A stretch of 64,000 bases of DNA from Brevundimonas fontaquae (lineage in GTDB: Bacteria > Pseudomonadota > Alphaproteobacteria > Caulobacterales > Caulobacteraceae): positions 1,798,001 to 1,862,000 of the forward strand of contig NZ_CP070968.1 of NCBI RefSeq assembly GCF_017086445.1, in the 5' to 3' direction. Positions 48,302 through 58,281 of the stretch are shown piece by piece. Position 1 is the stretch's first letter. Every line of letters begins with the position of its first letter. The position numbers were made by a program, and so were the translations under genes. The notes under the pieces were generated by a model. It was not told where the DNA came from. It was given only the letters and a program-made list of their open reading frames with translations, and did no database searches.

Positions 48302-51300
48302 ATGATGAAGTCAGAGATCTTTCACGCCGGACGTGCGCCCTTTGCGCGAGGGCTGCGCCGCTCCGTGTCCGCCCTGGCCTTGACCGTCGCCGTGGTCGGC
48401 GCGACCGCTGCCCACGCCCAGTCGGACGCCGAGCCGCAAACGACGGCGCCCGCGGATGATGCGGCGCAGGTCGATGACGTCGTCGTCACCGGCATCCGCG
48501 CGCGGATCGCGTCCTCGCAGGCGATCAAGCGCGACTCCGACACCTTCGTCGATGCGGTGACCGCCGACGACATCGGCGCCCTGCCGGACAAGTCGGTCAA
48601 CGAGGTGCTGCAGCGCATCCCCGGCGTGAACATCAACCGCTTCCAGGGCCCGACCGACCCCGACCACTTCTCGGTCGAAGGTTCCAACGTCATCATTCGC
48701 GGCCTGTCCTACGTCCGCTCGGAGTTCAACGGCCGCGACGCCTTCAGCGTGAACACCGGCCGCGCCCTGGGCTTCAACGACGTCTCGCCGGAACTGCTGT
48801 CGAGCGTGCAGGTGTTCAAGAATGCGACGGCCGACCGGATCGAAGGCGGCATCGCCGGGGTCGTCGATCTGCGTACCCGCAAGGCGTTCGACAGCCGCAA
48901 ATTCGTCTTCGGCGCGACGGCTGAAGGATCATATGGTGACCTACGCGAAAAGCCGGGCCTGGGCTTCTCGTCCTTGATCAGCAACGTCTGGGACACGCAG
49001 TACGGTTCGTTCGGCGCCCTGTTGAGCTATGGCGAATCCGACCTCTATTCCGAAGCTTACGGCAGCCATCTCACCGACTTCACCTATCGGTCCGATCTGT
49101 CGAACGGCGATGATCGTCGCTATGTGCCGCGCGGCGGCGCCGTGCGGACCCAGCAGTTCGACCGCTCGCGCTCGACCCTGGACGGTTCGCTGCAATGGGA
49201 ATCGAACGACGGCCGCGCCAAACTGACTGGCGAGTACATCCGGGCGGATTCGCGTTCCGGCTGGACCGAGCGTGTGATCGAGGTTGACCTGGGCAGCGGC
49301 GGCGATCCGACCCCCACCGCCGGCAATCCCTTCACCTATGGCTCCGACGGCGTTTTCACCAGCGGGCTTCTGGTCAACAACGCCCCGAACCTGCAGGTGG
49401 CGCCCAAGCGCGAGCGCGATCTCCAGACCCTGACGGAAGACTTCTCGCTGGCGGCGGAGTTCCACCCCACCGACCGTCTGTCGATCTGGCTGGACGCCCA
49501 GTACAGCAAGGCCTCGGCCGACGACGTGGACATGAGCATCTACGGCGCGATCACGCCGGTCTACACCCTGATCGGAGAAGGCCGTCACGGCGTGCCGGAC
49601 ATTCAGTTCGTCGACGCCTCGGGCCAGCCCTCGGCCCTGACCAACGATCCGGCTAACTTCTACTACCGCGCCGCCATGGATCACGTCGAACAATCCGAGG
49701 GCGACCAGAAGGCGTTCAAGGCCGACCTGAAATACGATTTCGACAACTCCTCCCTGCGCGCCATCCGCATGGGGGCCCGCTATTCGGATCGCGAGCAGAC
49801 GCGCCGCTACAGCGCCTATAACTGGGGTGCGATTTCGGAAAGCTGGGCCGGCGGCGTTTCGCCCTTCCAGACCACTGGACCGCTGGCGGTCGCTCAATAC
49901 GACTTCCCCAACTTCCAGCGCGGGCACAACCCGACGCCGATGAACAGCTATTATCCGACCGTCGGTCTGGCCTCGGCCTATCGTGACGGAACGCTACAGG
50001 CGGCTTTGGCGGGCGTTCGCAGCCCGGGCGCCACGTGGAAGCCGTTGGATCAGCGTGACGGTGTGGTTTCCGGCACGCCATTCTTGCCCGGCGAGACGAA
50101 CATTTCGTCGGAACAGACGACATCCGCCTATGTTCGGTTCGACTTCGGTCGCGACGACATCTTTGGCGCAGACACGGCGCTTTCGGGCAATATCGGCCTC
50201 CGCTACGCCAAAACGGATTTCCAGACCCAGGGCTTCATTACGACCCCGAAATTGGGCGAGCAGTTCGGTGACGCCGAAAGGAATGACCCGAGATTCCCAG
50301 GTCAGGGGATTCCCGTCACTCAAGCCAATGCAGCCGCCATTGCGCGTTATCGCTGCGGGCTGATTCAGCCTGGCCAGTCCGGGCCGGGCTATTGCCTGCT
50401 TTCCGACGCCCGGTTGAACGACCTGATCGCCTTCAGCGACGGCAGCACCCAGCCTGTGGAGCGGACCAACAGCTATGACGACTGGTTGCCCAGCCTGAAC
50501 GTCAACCTGAAGTACAAGGAATGGGTCTTCCGCGGCGCCGTCTCGCGGGCCATGACCCGTCCAGACTTCGGCGTGACCGCCTTCTCGGCGGGCCTGTTCT
50601 ACACCGACATGAATCAAATCCGGGCGAACGGCGGCGACGTCAATACGGCGCCCCTGCTCACCACTAACGGCGGGGGTTCGTTGCTCACGGGTGTGCGCGC
50701 CTGGAACTATGACCTCGGCGTGGAGTGGTATTTCAAGCCGGGCAGCTCGCTGACCTTCAACGCCTTCTACAAGGATCTGACGGACATCCTGGCGAGCGGC
50801 TCGTTCGTGCAGCCGTTCAGCAACGCTCAGGGCGTCTCGACCGACGTTCTGGTCAACCAGCAGGTCAATATCGGCTCCGGTTGGATCAAGGGCTTCGAGG
50901 TTGGCTATCAGCAGACCTACAGCTTCCTGCCGGGTCTGCTAAGCGGGTTGGGGATCGAGGCGAACTACACCTTCGTCGAGCCTTCGACCTTCCCCAATGC
51001 TGTGACCGAGCCGCGCTATGTGGGTCTGGAACTGCCGTTGCAGCAGCTGTCTAAACACACCTACAACTTCTCGGTCTTCTACGAGCGGGATCGGCTGTCG
51101 GCTCGCCTGGCCTACAACTGGCGCAATGGCTTCCTGCTGACGCCGCGCGACGACGTGAACCCGTACTCGCCGATCTTCAACGACTCGACCGGTCAGCTTG
51201 ATGGTTCGATCTTCTACACCCTGAACGACAACTGGAAGATCGGCCTGTATGGCGCGAACCTGCTGGACGAGGTCACCGTCACGCAGCAGCAGACGTCCTA

Positions 51301-51397
51301 TAACCTGAACGGCGCGAACCAGGCCGGCCCGCTTGCTCCGCGCTCCTACTTCCGCAGCGACCGTCGCGTGACGCTGAGCCTGCGCTACACCTTCTGA
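48302..51397 (+). CDS. TonB-dependent receptor (sugar/glucan type)
   Basis: This 1031-residue outer-membrane receptor has a signal peptide (to about residue 40, ending AHAQ). The TonB box region VDDVVVTGIRARI and a plug domain (DIGALPDKSVNEVLQRIPGV, VIIRGLSYVRSEFNGRDA, FKNATADRIEGGIAGVVDLR) are followed by a large beta-barrel ending in the RVTLSLRYTF motif with C-terminal Phe. The ATG at 48302 follows GGGGGAAA. Its neighbours are glycosidases, a LacI regulator and halogenases, so oligoglucan import is predicted; the ligand cannot be read from the sequence. A strong terminator follows. Confidence 0.92.
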   Translation: MMKSEIFHAGRAPFARGLRRSVSALALTVAVVGATAAHAQSDAEPQTTAPADDAAQVDDVVVTGIRARIASSQAIKRDSDTFVDAVTADDIGALPDKSVNEVLQRIPGVNINRFQGPTDPDHFSVEGSNVIIRGLSYVRSEFNGRDAFSVNTGRALGFNDVSPELLSSVQVFKNATADRIEGGIAGVVDLRTRKAFDSRKFVFGATAEGSYGDLREKPGLGFSSLISNVWDTQYGSFGALLSYGESDLYSEAYGSHLTDFTYRSDLSNGDDRRYVPRGGAVRTQQFDRSRSTLDGSLQWESNDGRAKLTGEYIRADSRSGWTERVIEVDLGSGGDPTPTAGNPFTYGSDGVFTSGLLVNNAPNLQVAPKRERDLQTLTEDFSLAAEFHPTDRLSIWLDAQYSKASADDVDMSIYGAITPVYTLIGEGRHGVPDIQFVDASGQPSALTNDPANFYYRAAMDHVEQSEGDQKAFKADLKYDFDNSSLRAIRMGARYSDREQTRRYSAYNWGAISESWAGGVSPFQTTGPLAVAQYDFPNFQRGHNPTPMNSYYPTVGLASAYRDGTLQAALAGVRSPGATWKPLDQRDGVVSGTPFLPGETNISSEQTTSAYVRFDFGRDDIFGADTALSGNIGLRYAKTDFQTQGFITTPKLGEQFGDAERNDPRFPGQGIPVTQANAAAIARYRCGLIQPGQSGPGYCLLSDARLNDLIAFSDGSTQPVERTNSYDDWLPSLNVNLKYKEWVFRGAVSRAMTRPDFGVTAFSAGLFYTDMNQIRANGGDVNTAPLLTTNGGGSLLTGVRAWNYDLGVEWYFKPGSSLTFNAFYKDLTDILASGSFVQPFSNAQGVSTDVLVNQQVNIGSGWIKGFEVGYQQTYSFLPGLLSGLGIEANYTFVEPSTFPNAVTEPRYVGLELPLQQLSKHTYNFSVFYERDRLSARLAYNWRNGFLLTPRDDVNPYSPIFNDSTGQLDGSIFYTLNDNWKIGLYGANLLDEVTVTQQQTSYNLNGANQAGPLAPRSYFRSDRRVTLSLRYTF

Positions 51398-51421
51398 GAC
51401 TTCTTCTCTGAGCGAAGACTT

Positions 51422-51454
51422 GGGGCGTCGATCATTGATCGACGCCCCTTTTTT
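51422..51454 (+). terminator. Rho-independent terminator after the TonB receptor
   Basis: An 11- to 13-bp near-perfect hairpin (GGGGCGTCGATC with its reverse complement) is followed by a run of six T, 24 bases after the receptor stop. The gene beyond it is convergent. Confidence 0.93.
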
Positions 51455-51463
51455 CGTTCTGGA

Positions 51464-52870
51464 TCAGCCGCATTCGCGCAGCCGTTCGATGAACTGCGAA
51501 TGGGCGGGAAGGGCGGCCAAGGTCTGGTCGAAGGCCATGACCATTCGCCCCAGCGAAGCCATTGCGCTGTTGATTTCCAGACGGTCGGCCTGGATGTCGT
51601 AACGGCGCGGTGTCAGGCCAAGGCCGGCCATCAACAGGGTCCAGTGCTGCCCGTCATAGGGATCGCCATCCAGGCCGACACCGGCGTTGCGAGACGTAAA
51701 CTGGGCGATGCGACGCGCCAGGTCGTCGCCAGCCGGGGCCAGTCGCTGGCCTTGCGAGCCGCACAGAAGGATCAGGTGGAGTCTATCCGCGCGGTGCGCG
51801 ATGTCGCGAACGACGGCCTCATTATAGGCCTCGGCGCAGACTGAAATCTGCTCGGACGCGCCCGGCAGCGATGCGACCAGTTGTGTCAGCTGTCGCTCCA
51901 GCGCGGCGCTATCCAGGCCCAAGGCGTCGCCAAAGCGCGCTGCCGCCAGACCAAGAGCAAGACGACGACCGTTCCAGGGATGCGTATCCAGGCCGGGGGC
52001 GAGGGCGACGTCCGACAGAGCGGCGACATCAACGTCGCCCAGCCAGGCCGCCAGCGCCGCTTTCGCAAGGTCAGCGGTCGTGCGATCTGCGGCGTAGGCC
52101 AGGCTGGCGAAGCCGCCGCCGGGCAGGGGGCTGCGGCTGGCCAGCCCTTCTTCCAGGCTGGCCATATCCAGACGCGGCGCGTGATCGCCACCCGCGTAGC
52201 GCACGGTCAAACAGCGGTCGTAGCCGAGGCGCGCGGTCCAGTCGCCGTCGCCGTCAAAGGCTGCGGTCGTTCGCGTGTCCAAGGTCATGAAGGGCGCGAT
52301 CTCGCGGGCGTCGTTCACACCTTCTCGCACGCCGGCACGCAGGGCGGTGTCCCGCAGTCGCGCCGTCAGAACGCGCGCGTCCAGCATCAGTCTGGGACGA
52401 AGAAGGGAGCGCGGCGACTGCCGATCCGGGCTGGGATGAGCGTAGCGACCGGCGGCCATCACACGCGCCTGAAACTGCAGCGGCGCCAGAAGCGCGGCAT
52501 AGTCGGGGGCGGCGGGCGACTGACGGGCGGCGCGCAGCACGACGTCCGCCAGCGCGACCCCATCGATCCCGGGCAGGGGCTCCTGCTCGACGACGGCGAT
52601 GTCTCGCCCGTCGCGCCAGTTTCGCAGCAGCGAGCCGAGGAAGAAGCCGCCGTGGCCGTGCGCCAACAGGTCGGCGCCGTCCGACAACTGGACGAGCACG
52701 CCGTCTGGATCGGCGATCACGACTTCGGGCTCTTCACCAAGCGCGGGAGGAGCGGCGTCTTCAATCCGGACCGAATGGCCAGACGGCAGGTGGCGGGCCA
52801 GCAGCGCCGCCGCCGCCCAGGCCGTCAGGCCGCCGCCCTGAATGACCCAAATCTTTTCGGTTACGCTCAT
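51464..52870 (-). CDS. Divergent halogenase-family protein lacking catalytic motifs
   Basis: This 468-residue protein aligns in overall plan with flavin halogenases: a Rossmann-like N-terminus (VIQGGGLTAWAAAALLA) and a C-terminus TPRRYDIQADRLEIN with LPAHSQFIERL, matching the end of halogenases. It has no FKxxI lysine motif, no WxWxIP and no EPLEST. The FAD loop (GGGLTAW) also deviates from GGGTAGW. It is coupled to the complete halogenase upstream by a four-base ATGA overlap. It is probably a non-halogenating partner or a degenerate copy, but the intact frame argues for use. Confidence 0.75.
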   Translation of the reverse strand: MSVTEKIWVIQGGGLTAWAAAALLARHLPSGHSVRIEDAAPPALGEEPEVVIADPDGVLVQLSDGADLLAHGHGGFFLGSLLRNWRDGRDIAVVEQEPLPGIDGVALADVVLRAARQSPAAPDYAALLAPLQFQARVMAAGRYAHPSPDRQSPRSLLRPRLMLDARVLTARLRDTALRAGVREGVNDAREIAPFMTLDTRTTAAFDGDGDWTARLGYDRCLTVRYAGGDHAPRLDMASLEEGLASRSPLPGGGFASLAYAADRTTADLAKAALAAWLGDVDVAALSDVALAPGLDTHPWNGRRLALGLAAARFGDALGLDSAALERQLTQLVASLPGASEQISVCAEAYNEAVVRDIAHRADRLHLILLCGSQGQRLAPAGDDLARRIAQFTSRNAGVGLDGDPYDGQHWTLLMAGLGLTPRRYDIQADRLEINSAMASLGRMVMAFDQTLAALPAHSQFIERLRECG

Positions 52871-54393
52871 CGGAGGCTACCTGCGCGCGCGGCCGCATCG
52901 CGGATGAAGGCCATGTGGTCGGGGGTCCGATCGACGGTCGATCGGACATCGTCGCCCAGGGCTGCCAGCTTGGCGGACAGGACGTGTCGTTCCAGCCGAT
53001 CGACGCGCGGATCCCAGCCGTTCGGGACGATGTTCTGCCCCACCAGTACGGCGAGCCAGCTCGGCGGCAGGAAGACGCCGATGTCATAGTCGGGCAGCAG
53101 ACCGCGCGACTTAAAGGCCTCGACCTTGGCCGCCAGACTGTCGGGCCAGGCCATGGTCCGCATCTCGCGCCAGAACGGCTCGTCACGCTGGTTGGCGACA
53201 TAGTGCAGCACGAGGAAGTCACGAATCCGGTCGAACTCCAGCGCCATGATCCGATTGTATTCCTCGGCGTCCGCCGCCATCCCGATCCTATCGGGGAACA
53301 GGTCCAGCAAGGTCGTGATCCCCAACTGGATGAGATAGATGCTGGTGGATTCCAGCGGCTCCAGGAAGCCGCCGGACAGGCCGATCGCGACCACGTTGCG
53401 GCTCCACAGTTTGTGCCGACGCCCCGTCTTGAAGCTCAGCCGACGCGGCTCGGCCAGCGCCGGACCTTCCAGATTGGACATCAGGGTCGCCACGGCGCCC
53501 TCGTCCGAAATGTGAGCCGATGAGAAGACGTGGCCATTTCCGGTGCGATGTTGCAGCGGAATGCGCCATTGCCATCCCGCCGCCCGGGCCGTCGCGCGGG
53601 TGTAGGGGCCGACCGGCGCCGTCGTCTGGCACGGCACGGCGAAGGCGCTGTCGCAGGGCAGCCAATGGCTCCAGTCCTCGAACGTCGTCTCCAGCGCCTG
53701 ATTGATCAGCCGTCCGCGAAAGCCCGAGCAATCGACGAACAGATCGCCCGAGATGCGGCGCCCGTCCGACAGGACGACGGCGTCGACATCGCCCGTCGCG
53801 CCATCCAGGACATGATCGACAACCTTCCCTTCGGTGCGGACCACGCCGCGTCCGCACGACACCTGGCGCAGGAAGGCGGCGTAGAGACTCGCGTCGAACT
53901 GAAAGGCGTAACTGAAGGTGGACAGGATGGAGCCGGGGTCGGAAACCGGCCGCTGGAAGCGGTTCGCCTCGGCCGCCCTGACCGGATAGCTGTAGTCGCT
54001 AATGTAGGCGGCGTCGCCCATGGCGCGGCGCGCAGCCCAGACATGGTGGAAATCGATCCCCTCGATCGGCTCGCCATAGGCGCCGAACGGATGGATATAG
54101 CTGTCGCCGGGCCGTCCCCAGTCCACGAACTGGATGCCCAGTTTGAAGGTCGCCTGCGTCTGGTCGATCAACGTCTGTTCGTCGATGCCCATGGCCGTGT
54201 TGAAGGCGCGGATGTGGGGCAGGGTGGCCTCGCCCACGCCGATGATGCCGATCTCGTCGGACTCGACCAGTTCGATCGAGACGGCGCTGCCCGCCAAACG
54301 ATGAGACAGGGCGGCGGCCGTCATCCAGCCAGCGGTTCCTCCGCCCAGGATGACGATTTTTCGGATCGGACCGGCATCGTTTTGGGTCATCAT
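52867..54393 (-). CDS. Flavin-dependent tryptophan-halogenase-family protein 2
   Basis: This 508-residue protein has the full halogenase set: FAD motif LGGGTAGWMTAA, IGVGEATLPHI, K84 in ATFKLGIQF, AGWQWRIPLQHRTG (WxWxIP), and GGFLEPLESTSI. It resembles protein 1 along its length and is a likely paralogue. The start may be either of two adjacent ATGs (54393 or 54390). It is divergent from the LacI-family regulator and coupled to the degenerate relative, suggesting it belongs to the glucan locus. Confidence 0.88.
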   Translation of the reverse strand: MMTQNDAGPIRKIVILGGGTAGWMTAAALSHRLAGSAVSIELVESDEIGIIGVGEATLPHIRAFNTAMGIDEQTLIDQTQATFKLGIQFVDWGRPGDSYIHPFGAYGEPIEGIDFHHVWAARRAMGDAAYISDYSYPVRAAEANRFQRPVSDPGSILSTFSYAFQFDASLYAAFLRQVSCGRGVVRTEGKVVDHVLDGATGDVDAVVLSDGRRISGDLFVDCSGFRGRLINQALETTFEDWSHWLPCDSAFAVPCQTTAPVGPYTRATARAAGWQWRIPLQHRTGNGHVFSSAHISDEGAVATLMSNLEGPALAEPRRLSFKTGRRHKLWSRNVVAIGLSGGFLEPLESTSIYLIQLGITTLLDLFPDRIGMAADAEEYNRIMALEFDRIRDFLVLHYVANQRDEPFWREMRTMAWPDSLAAKVEAFKSRGLLPDYDIGVFLPPSWLAVLVGQNIVPNGWDPRVDRLERHVLSAKLAALGDDVRSTVDRTPDHMAFIRDAAARAGSLR

Positions 54394-54423
54394 GCCGACT
54401 GTCTAGCAGACCATTTTTCGGCA

Positions 54424-54438
54424 TGACAGCGATGGACA
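54424..54438. promoter_or_regulatory. Weak operator-like half-site between halogenase and lacI-type gene
   Basis: TGACAGCGATGGACA keeps the left arm TGACAGCG of the operator, but the right arm is imperfect. It is in the divergent promoter space, where autoregulation would be expected. Confidence 0.3.
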
Positions 54439-54521
54439 AGCGTGACCATAAGCTGTGTCGGCATCGCCTTTTCGAACGGGGATGTTAGAAGCGATCTGAG
54501 CGACGTTCAGGGGGACGGATT

Positions 54522-55574
54522 TTGGCGACGGTGACGATCTATGACGTGGCCGCGAAGGCGGGCGTGTCCATCAAGTCCGTGTCGCGCGTGCTCAATAACG
54601 AGCCGAACGTCAGCCCCACGCTGCGAACCAAGGTGGAGGAGGCGGCTGCGTCTCTGGGTTATCGGCGTAGTCTGTCGGCGCGCAGTCTGGCGGGCGCGTC
54701 GTCGTCGTTGATCGCGGTCCTGGTGGACGCGGACCTGACCATCGAACACTGGAAGAGCGGGCGCGGCAGCGACTATCTGGGGCGTCTGGAGTTCGGCGCC
54801 CTAATGGAGGCGCGCCAGGTCGACTATCATCTGATGATCGAGCTGGTGGACCACAACTCGCCTGATCTCGAACGCGATCTGATGGCGTTGCTGAACTCCA
54901 TCCGGCCTGAGGGCGTCATTCTGACGCCGCCGAACTCGGACAACATCGCTGTGATGGACGTGCTGGACGCGGCCGGCACGCCCTATGCCCGCATTGGACC
55001 GGAAGCGGCCTTTGATCGCGGCTTCTGCATCGAGATGGACGAACGGCGCGCAGCGTTGGAGATGACGCGCCATTTGATCGACCTCGGGCACACCCGGATC
55101 GCCTTTGTCACCGGACCGGTCGCCTATGGCGCCAGTCGACGGCGCCTGGCGGGCTACAGGGACGCCATGGCTGAGGCGGGTCTCGAGGTGGCGCCGGCCT
55201 GGGTGGTGGAGGGAGACTTCACCTTCAACTCCGGAGCGCTGGCGATGGAGAAGCTTCACCAGACCGCGCCGGATATCACGGCGATCTTCGCCAGCAACGA
55301 CGATACGGCCTTGGGCGTCTTGCAGTGCGCGGCGAGGCTGGGGCTGTCGGCGCCCGGCGACGTGGCTGTGGCGGGTTTCGACGATTCGCCCGGCGCCGGC
55401 TTCAGCACGCCCGATCTGACCACGATCCGCCAGCCGGTGGCGGAGATGGCCGCCGCCGCCGCCCAGCGCCTGATCCCGCCTCTGCGCCGTCTTTTGAAGG
55501 GTGACGCCAATGCACGTGTCATCGTTCCGCACGATCTCATCGAGCGTCAGTCCACCGCCCAAAGCGTGCGCTGA
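54522..55574 (+). CDS. LacI-family transcriptional regulator
   Basis: This 350-residue repressor has the LacI helix-turn-helix (VTIYDVAAKAGVSIKSVSRV, hinge SLSARSLAG) and a periplasmic-binding-like effector domain (LIAVLVDADLT, ITAIFASNDDTALGVLQCA, DVAVAGFDDSP). Translation begins at a TTG with a GGGGGAC ribosome site. It is divergent from halogenase 2 and lies immediately before the GH3 gene. The dyads at 48200, 55597 and 61537 have the symmetric CG-centred form typical of LacI operators, so it is the likely regulator of the locus. Confidence 0.9.
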   Translation: MATVTIYDVAAKAGVSIKSVSRVLNNEPNVSPTLRTKVEEAAASLGYRRSLSARSLAGASSSLIAVLVDADLTIEHWKSGRGSDYLGRLEFGALMEARQVDYHLMIELVDHNSPDLERDLMALLNSIRPEGVILTPPNSDNIAVMDVLDAAGTPYARIGPEAAFDRGFCIEMDERRAALEMTRHLIDLGHTRIAFVTGPVAYGASRRRLAGYRDAMAEAGLEVAPAWVVEGDFTFNSGALAMEKLHQTAPDITAIFASNDDTALGVLQCAARLGLSAPGDVAVAGFDDSPGAGFSTPDLTTIRQPVAEMAAAAAQRLIPPLRRLLKGDANARVIVPHDLIERQSTAQSVR

Positions 55575-55596
55575 CAACGTGTGCAAAGACGAATGT

Positions 55597-55610
55597 TGAC
55601 AGCGCTGTCA
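55597..55610. promoter_or_regulatory. Predicted LacI-type operator before the GH3 gene
   Basis: TGACAGCGCTGTCA is a perfect 14-bp palindrome in the space between the regulator stop and the GH3 gene. It overlaps a possible -35 element (TTGACA, 55596-55601); a candidate TATGCT lies 23 bases later, so the promoter is uncertain. Confidence 0.8.
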
Positions 55611-55725
55611 TGGGCCGGGCACAGTATGCTTGTCCAAGGCTGTTTTGGACGTCAGTATCGGCCTGAAGGCGCGTCTCCGGGATCGGCCCGGGCGGCGCGG
55701 TGGCCCCAGCGATCAGGTCTCTCTC

Positions 55726-58251
55726 ATGCACAAGGCCGCCACCGCCCTAGTGATCACCCTCATGTCGAGCGCGTGCGCGATTGATCCTGGCATGGTTCGC
55801 GCTGTTCCGGTTCAGGCGGTGACGCCGCAGGCGTCGATCGTGACGGATGCGACCCGCGCCCATCCTGCGCTGTGGCCGCGTGCGGCGTCGCCGGCGGCGA
55901 TGACGGATCGGGCGACGGAGGCCTTCGTCACCGAACTGATGAGCCGGATGACGCTGGAGGAGAAGGTCGGCCAGACGATCCAGGCCGACATCGCCTCGAT
56001 CAAGCCTGAAGACCTGCTGACCTATCCGCTGGGGTCGATCCTGGCGGGCGGCAACTCCTCGCCGGGCGGCGATGAACGCGCCTCGGCCCGGAAGTGGGTC
56101 GAACTGGCCCAGGCCTTCCGTGCGGCGGCGGCCCAGCGGCCGGGCGCCAAGGTGCCGCTGATCTACGGCATCGACGCCGTGCACGGTCACAACAACGTCG
56201 TCGGCGCGACCATCTTTCCGCACAACATCGGCCTGGGCGCCGCGCGTGATCCCGACCTGATCCGCCGCATCGGCGAGGCGACGGCGCTGGAAGTCGCCGT
56301 GACGGGCGCCGACTGGACCTTCGGCCCGACCCTGGCCGTGCCCCAGGACGACCGCTGGGGCCGCGCCTATGAAGGCTATGCCGAGAACCCGGAGGTCGCC
56401 AAAAGCTACGCCGGTCCCATGACCCTGGGCCTTCAGGGCGCGCTGTCGGCCGATCATCCGCTGACGCCCGGCCATATCGCTGGCTCGGCCAAACACTTCC
56501 TGGCCGACGGCGGCACCACGGGCGGCAAGGACCAGGGCGACTTCGCCGGGTCCGAACAGGAAATGATCCGCACCCATCTGTCCGGCTATCCCCAGGCCAT
56601 CGACGCCGGGGTGCTGTCGATCATGGCCAGCTTCTCCAGCTGGAACGGCGTCAAACATTCGGGCAACGAGACCATTCTGACCGACGTGCTGCGCGGCCCG
56701 CTGGGCTTCGACGGCTTCGTGGTGTCGGACTGGAACGCCCATGGCCAGCTGCCGGGCTGTTCGAACGAAAGCTGCGCCCTGGCCTTCAACGCCGGCATCG
56801 ACATGTTCATGGCCCCCGACAGCTGGAAGCCGCTGTATGAAAACACCCTGGCCCAGGCGAAGTCGGGCGAAATCCCGATGGCGCGCCTGGACGAGGCGGT
56901 GCGCCGCATCCTTCGCGTCAAGATCAAGACCGGCCTGTTCAACGACAGCCGCCCGGTCGAGGGGCATCTGAACGAACTGGGCTCGCCCGCTCACCGCGCC
57001 CTGGCGCGCGAGGCGGTGCGCAAGTCGCTGGTGCTGCTGAAGAACGAGGGCTCGGTCCTGCCGATCCGCTCGGGCGCGCGGGTGCTGGTCGCGGGTCACG
57101 CCGACGACATCGGCCAGGCCTCGGGCGGCTGGACCCTGACATGGCAGGGCACGGGCAACTCGAACGCCGACTTCCCCAACGGCCAGTCGATCTGGAGCGG
57201 CATCCGCGAGGCGGTCGCCGCCGGCGGCGGCCAGGCGACCCTCAGCGCCGACGGGGGCTTCACCCAGAAGCCAGACGTCGCCATCGTCGTCTTCGGCGAG
57301 ACCCCCTATGCCGAGTTCCAGGGCGATGTGGACACGCTGGACTTCCTGCCCACCGGCCCGCTGGAGACGCTGAAACGTCTGAAGGCGGCGGGCATTCCGA
57401 CGGTGTCAGTCTTCCTGTCGGGTCGTCCGATGTGGACCAATCCTGAGATCAACCAGTCCGACGCCTTCGTCGCCGCCTGGCTGCCCGGCACCGAAGGGGC
57501 CGGCGTCGCAGACGTCCTGATCGGCGATGCGGCGGGCAAGCCGCGCAACGACTTTACCGGAACCCTGTCCTTCAGCTGGCCCAAGACCGCCAAGGGCGAG
57601 CCGCTGAACGTCGGTCAGCCCGGCTATGACCCGCAGTTCGCCTATGGCTACGGCCTGACCTATGCGCGCAACGCCCGCGTCGGCGCCCTGTCGGAAGACA
57701 GCGGCGTGGTCGGGGCGGTCGGGAGCCTGGACCGCTACTTCGTCGACGGCCGCTTCGTCGCCCCCTGGTCGCTGATGCTGCGCGACGCGGGCGGCGAGTT
57801 CCGCCTGGGCTCCGAAAAGACCGGCGCCAGCCCGCGCGGCGGCGTGTCGGTGCGGTCCACCGACGGCGCCGGCCAGGAATCGGCGCGCGCCCTGACCTTC
57901 TCGCAGGGCGGGGGGCAGGCCCTGATCGCGGCGCAGCCGGTCGATCTGACGCGCCAGTCGAACGGCGAGATGGCCATCGCCTTCCGCTACCGCGTGGACG
58001 CCCGCGCCAAGGGTCCGGTGTTCCTGACCCTGGGCGCCGGGTCTGTCGATATCTCCAGCCTGATCGCTGCAGCCCCCGTCGGCGAATGGCGCACGCTGAA
58101 GGTGCGTCTGTCGTGCCTGCGTGACCGTGGCGCAGACATCGCCGCCGTCGACCAACCCTGGGGCCTGCGCACCAACGCCGACTTTGCCGTCACGGTCGAA
58201 GATATCCGCCTGGCCTCAAACGAGGGCGACGCCGTCTGTCCAACGCAGTAG
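55726..58251 (+). CDS. GH3 beta-glucosidase (ExoP-like, secreted lipoprotein)
   Basis: This 841-residue glycoside hydrolase family 3 enzyme removes terminal glucose from beta-glucans or cello-oligosaccharides. The start at 55726 gives a hydrophobic signal with possible lipobox SSAC. The GH3 N-terminal barrel carries SRMTLEEKVGQTIQAD, PLIYGIDAVHGHNNVVGATI, KHFLADGGT and the nucleophile D335 in VVSDWNAHG. The second domain (SLVLLKNEGSVLPIR, VAGHADDIGQASGGWT) follows, with a C-terminal domain as in ExoP-type exoglucosidases (PGYDPQFAYGYGLTY, then a beta-rich part). The operator upstream links it to the LacI-family regulator. Confidence 0.94.
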   Translation: MHKAATALVITLMSSACAIDPGMVRAVPVQAVTPQASIVTDATRAHPALWPRAASPAAMTDRATEAFVTELMSRMTLEEKVGQTIQADIASIKPEDLLTYPLGSILAGGNSSPGGDERASARKWVELAQAFRAAAAQRPGAKVPLIYGIDAVHGHNNVVGATIFPHNIGLGAARDPDLIRRIGEATALEVAVTGADWTFGPTLAVPQDDRWGRAYEGYAENPEVAKSYAGPMTLGLQGALSADHPLTPGHIAGSAKHFLADGGTTGGKDQGDFAGSEQEMIRTHLSGYPQAIDAGVLSIMASFSSWNGVKHSGNETILTDVLRGPLGFDGFVVSDWNAHGQLPGCSNESCALAFNAGIDMFMAPDSWKPLYENTLAQAKSGEIPMARLDEAVRRILRVKIKTGLFNDSRPVEGHLNELGSPAHRALAREAVRKSLVLLKNEGSVLPIRSGARVLVAGHADDIGQASGGWTLTWQGTGNSNADFPNGQSIWSGIREAVAAGGGQATLSADGGFTQKPDVAIVVFGETPYAEFQGDVDTLDFLPTGPLETLKRLKAAGIPTVSVFLSGRPMWTNPEINQSDAFVAAWLPGTEGAGVADVLIGDAAGKPRNDFTGTLSFSWPKTAKGEPLNVGQPGYDPQFAYGYGLTYARNARVGALSEDSGVVGAVGSLDRYFVDGRFVAPWSLMLRDAGGEFRLGSEKTGASPRGGVSVRSTDGAGQESARALTFSQGGGQALIAAQPVDLTRQSNGEMAIAFRYRVDARAKGPVFLTLGAGSVDISSLIAAAPVGEWRTLKVRLSCLRDRGADIAAVDQPWGLRTNADFAVTVEDIRLASNEGDAVCPTQ

Positions 58252-58281
58252 GCTGAGCTTGCCAAAGGGGGGACCGGCCGC

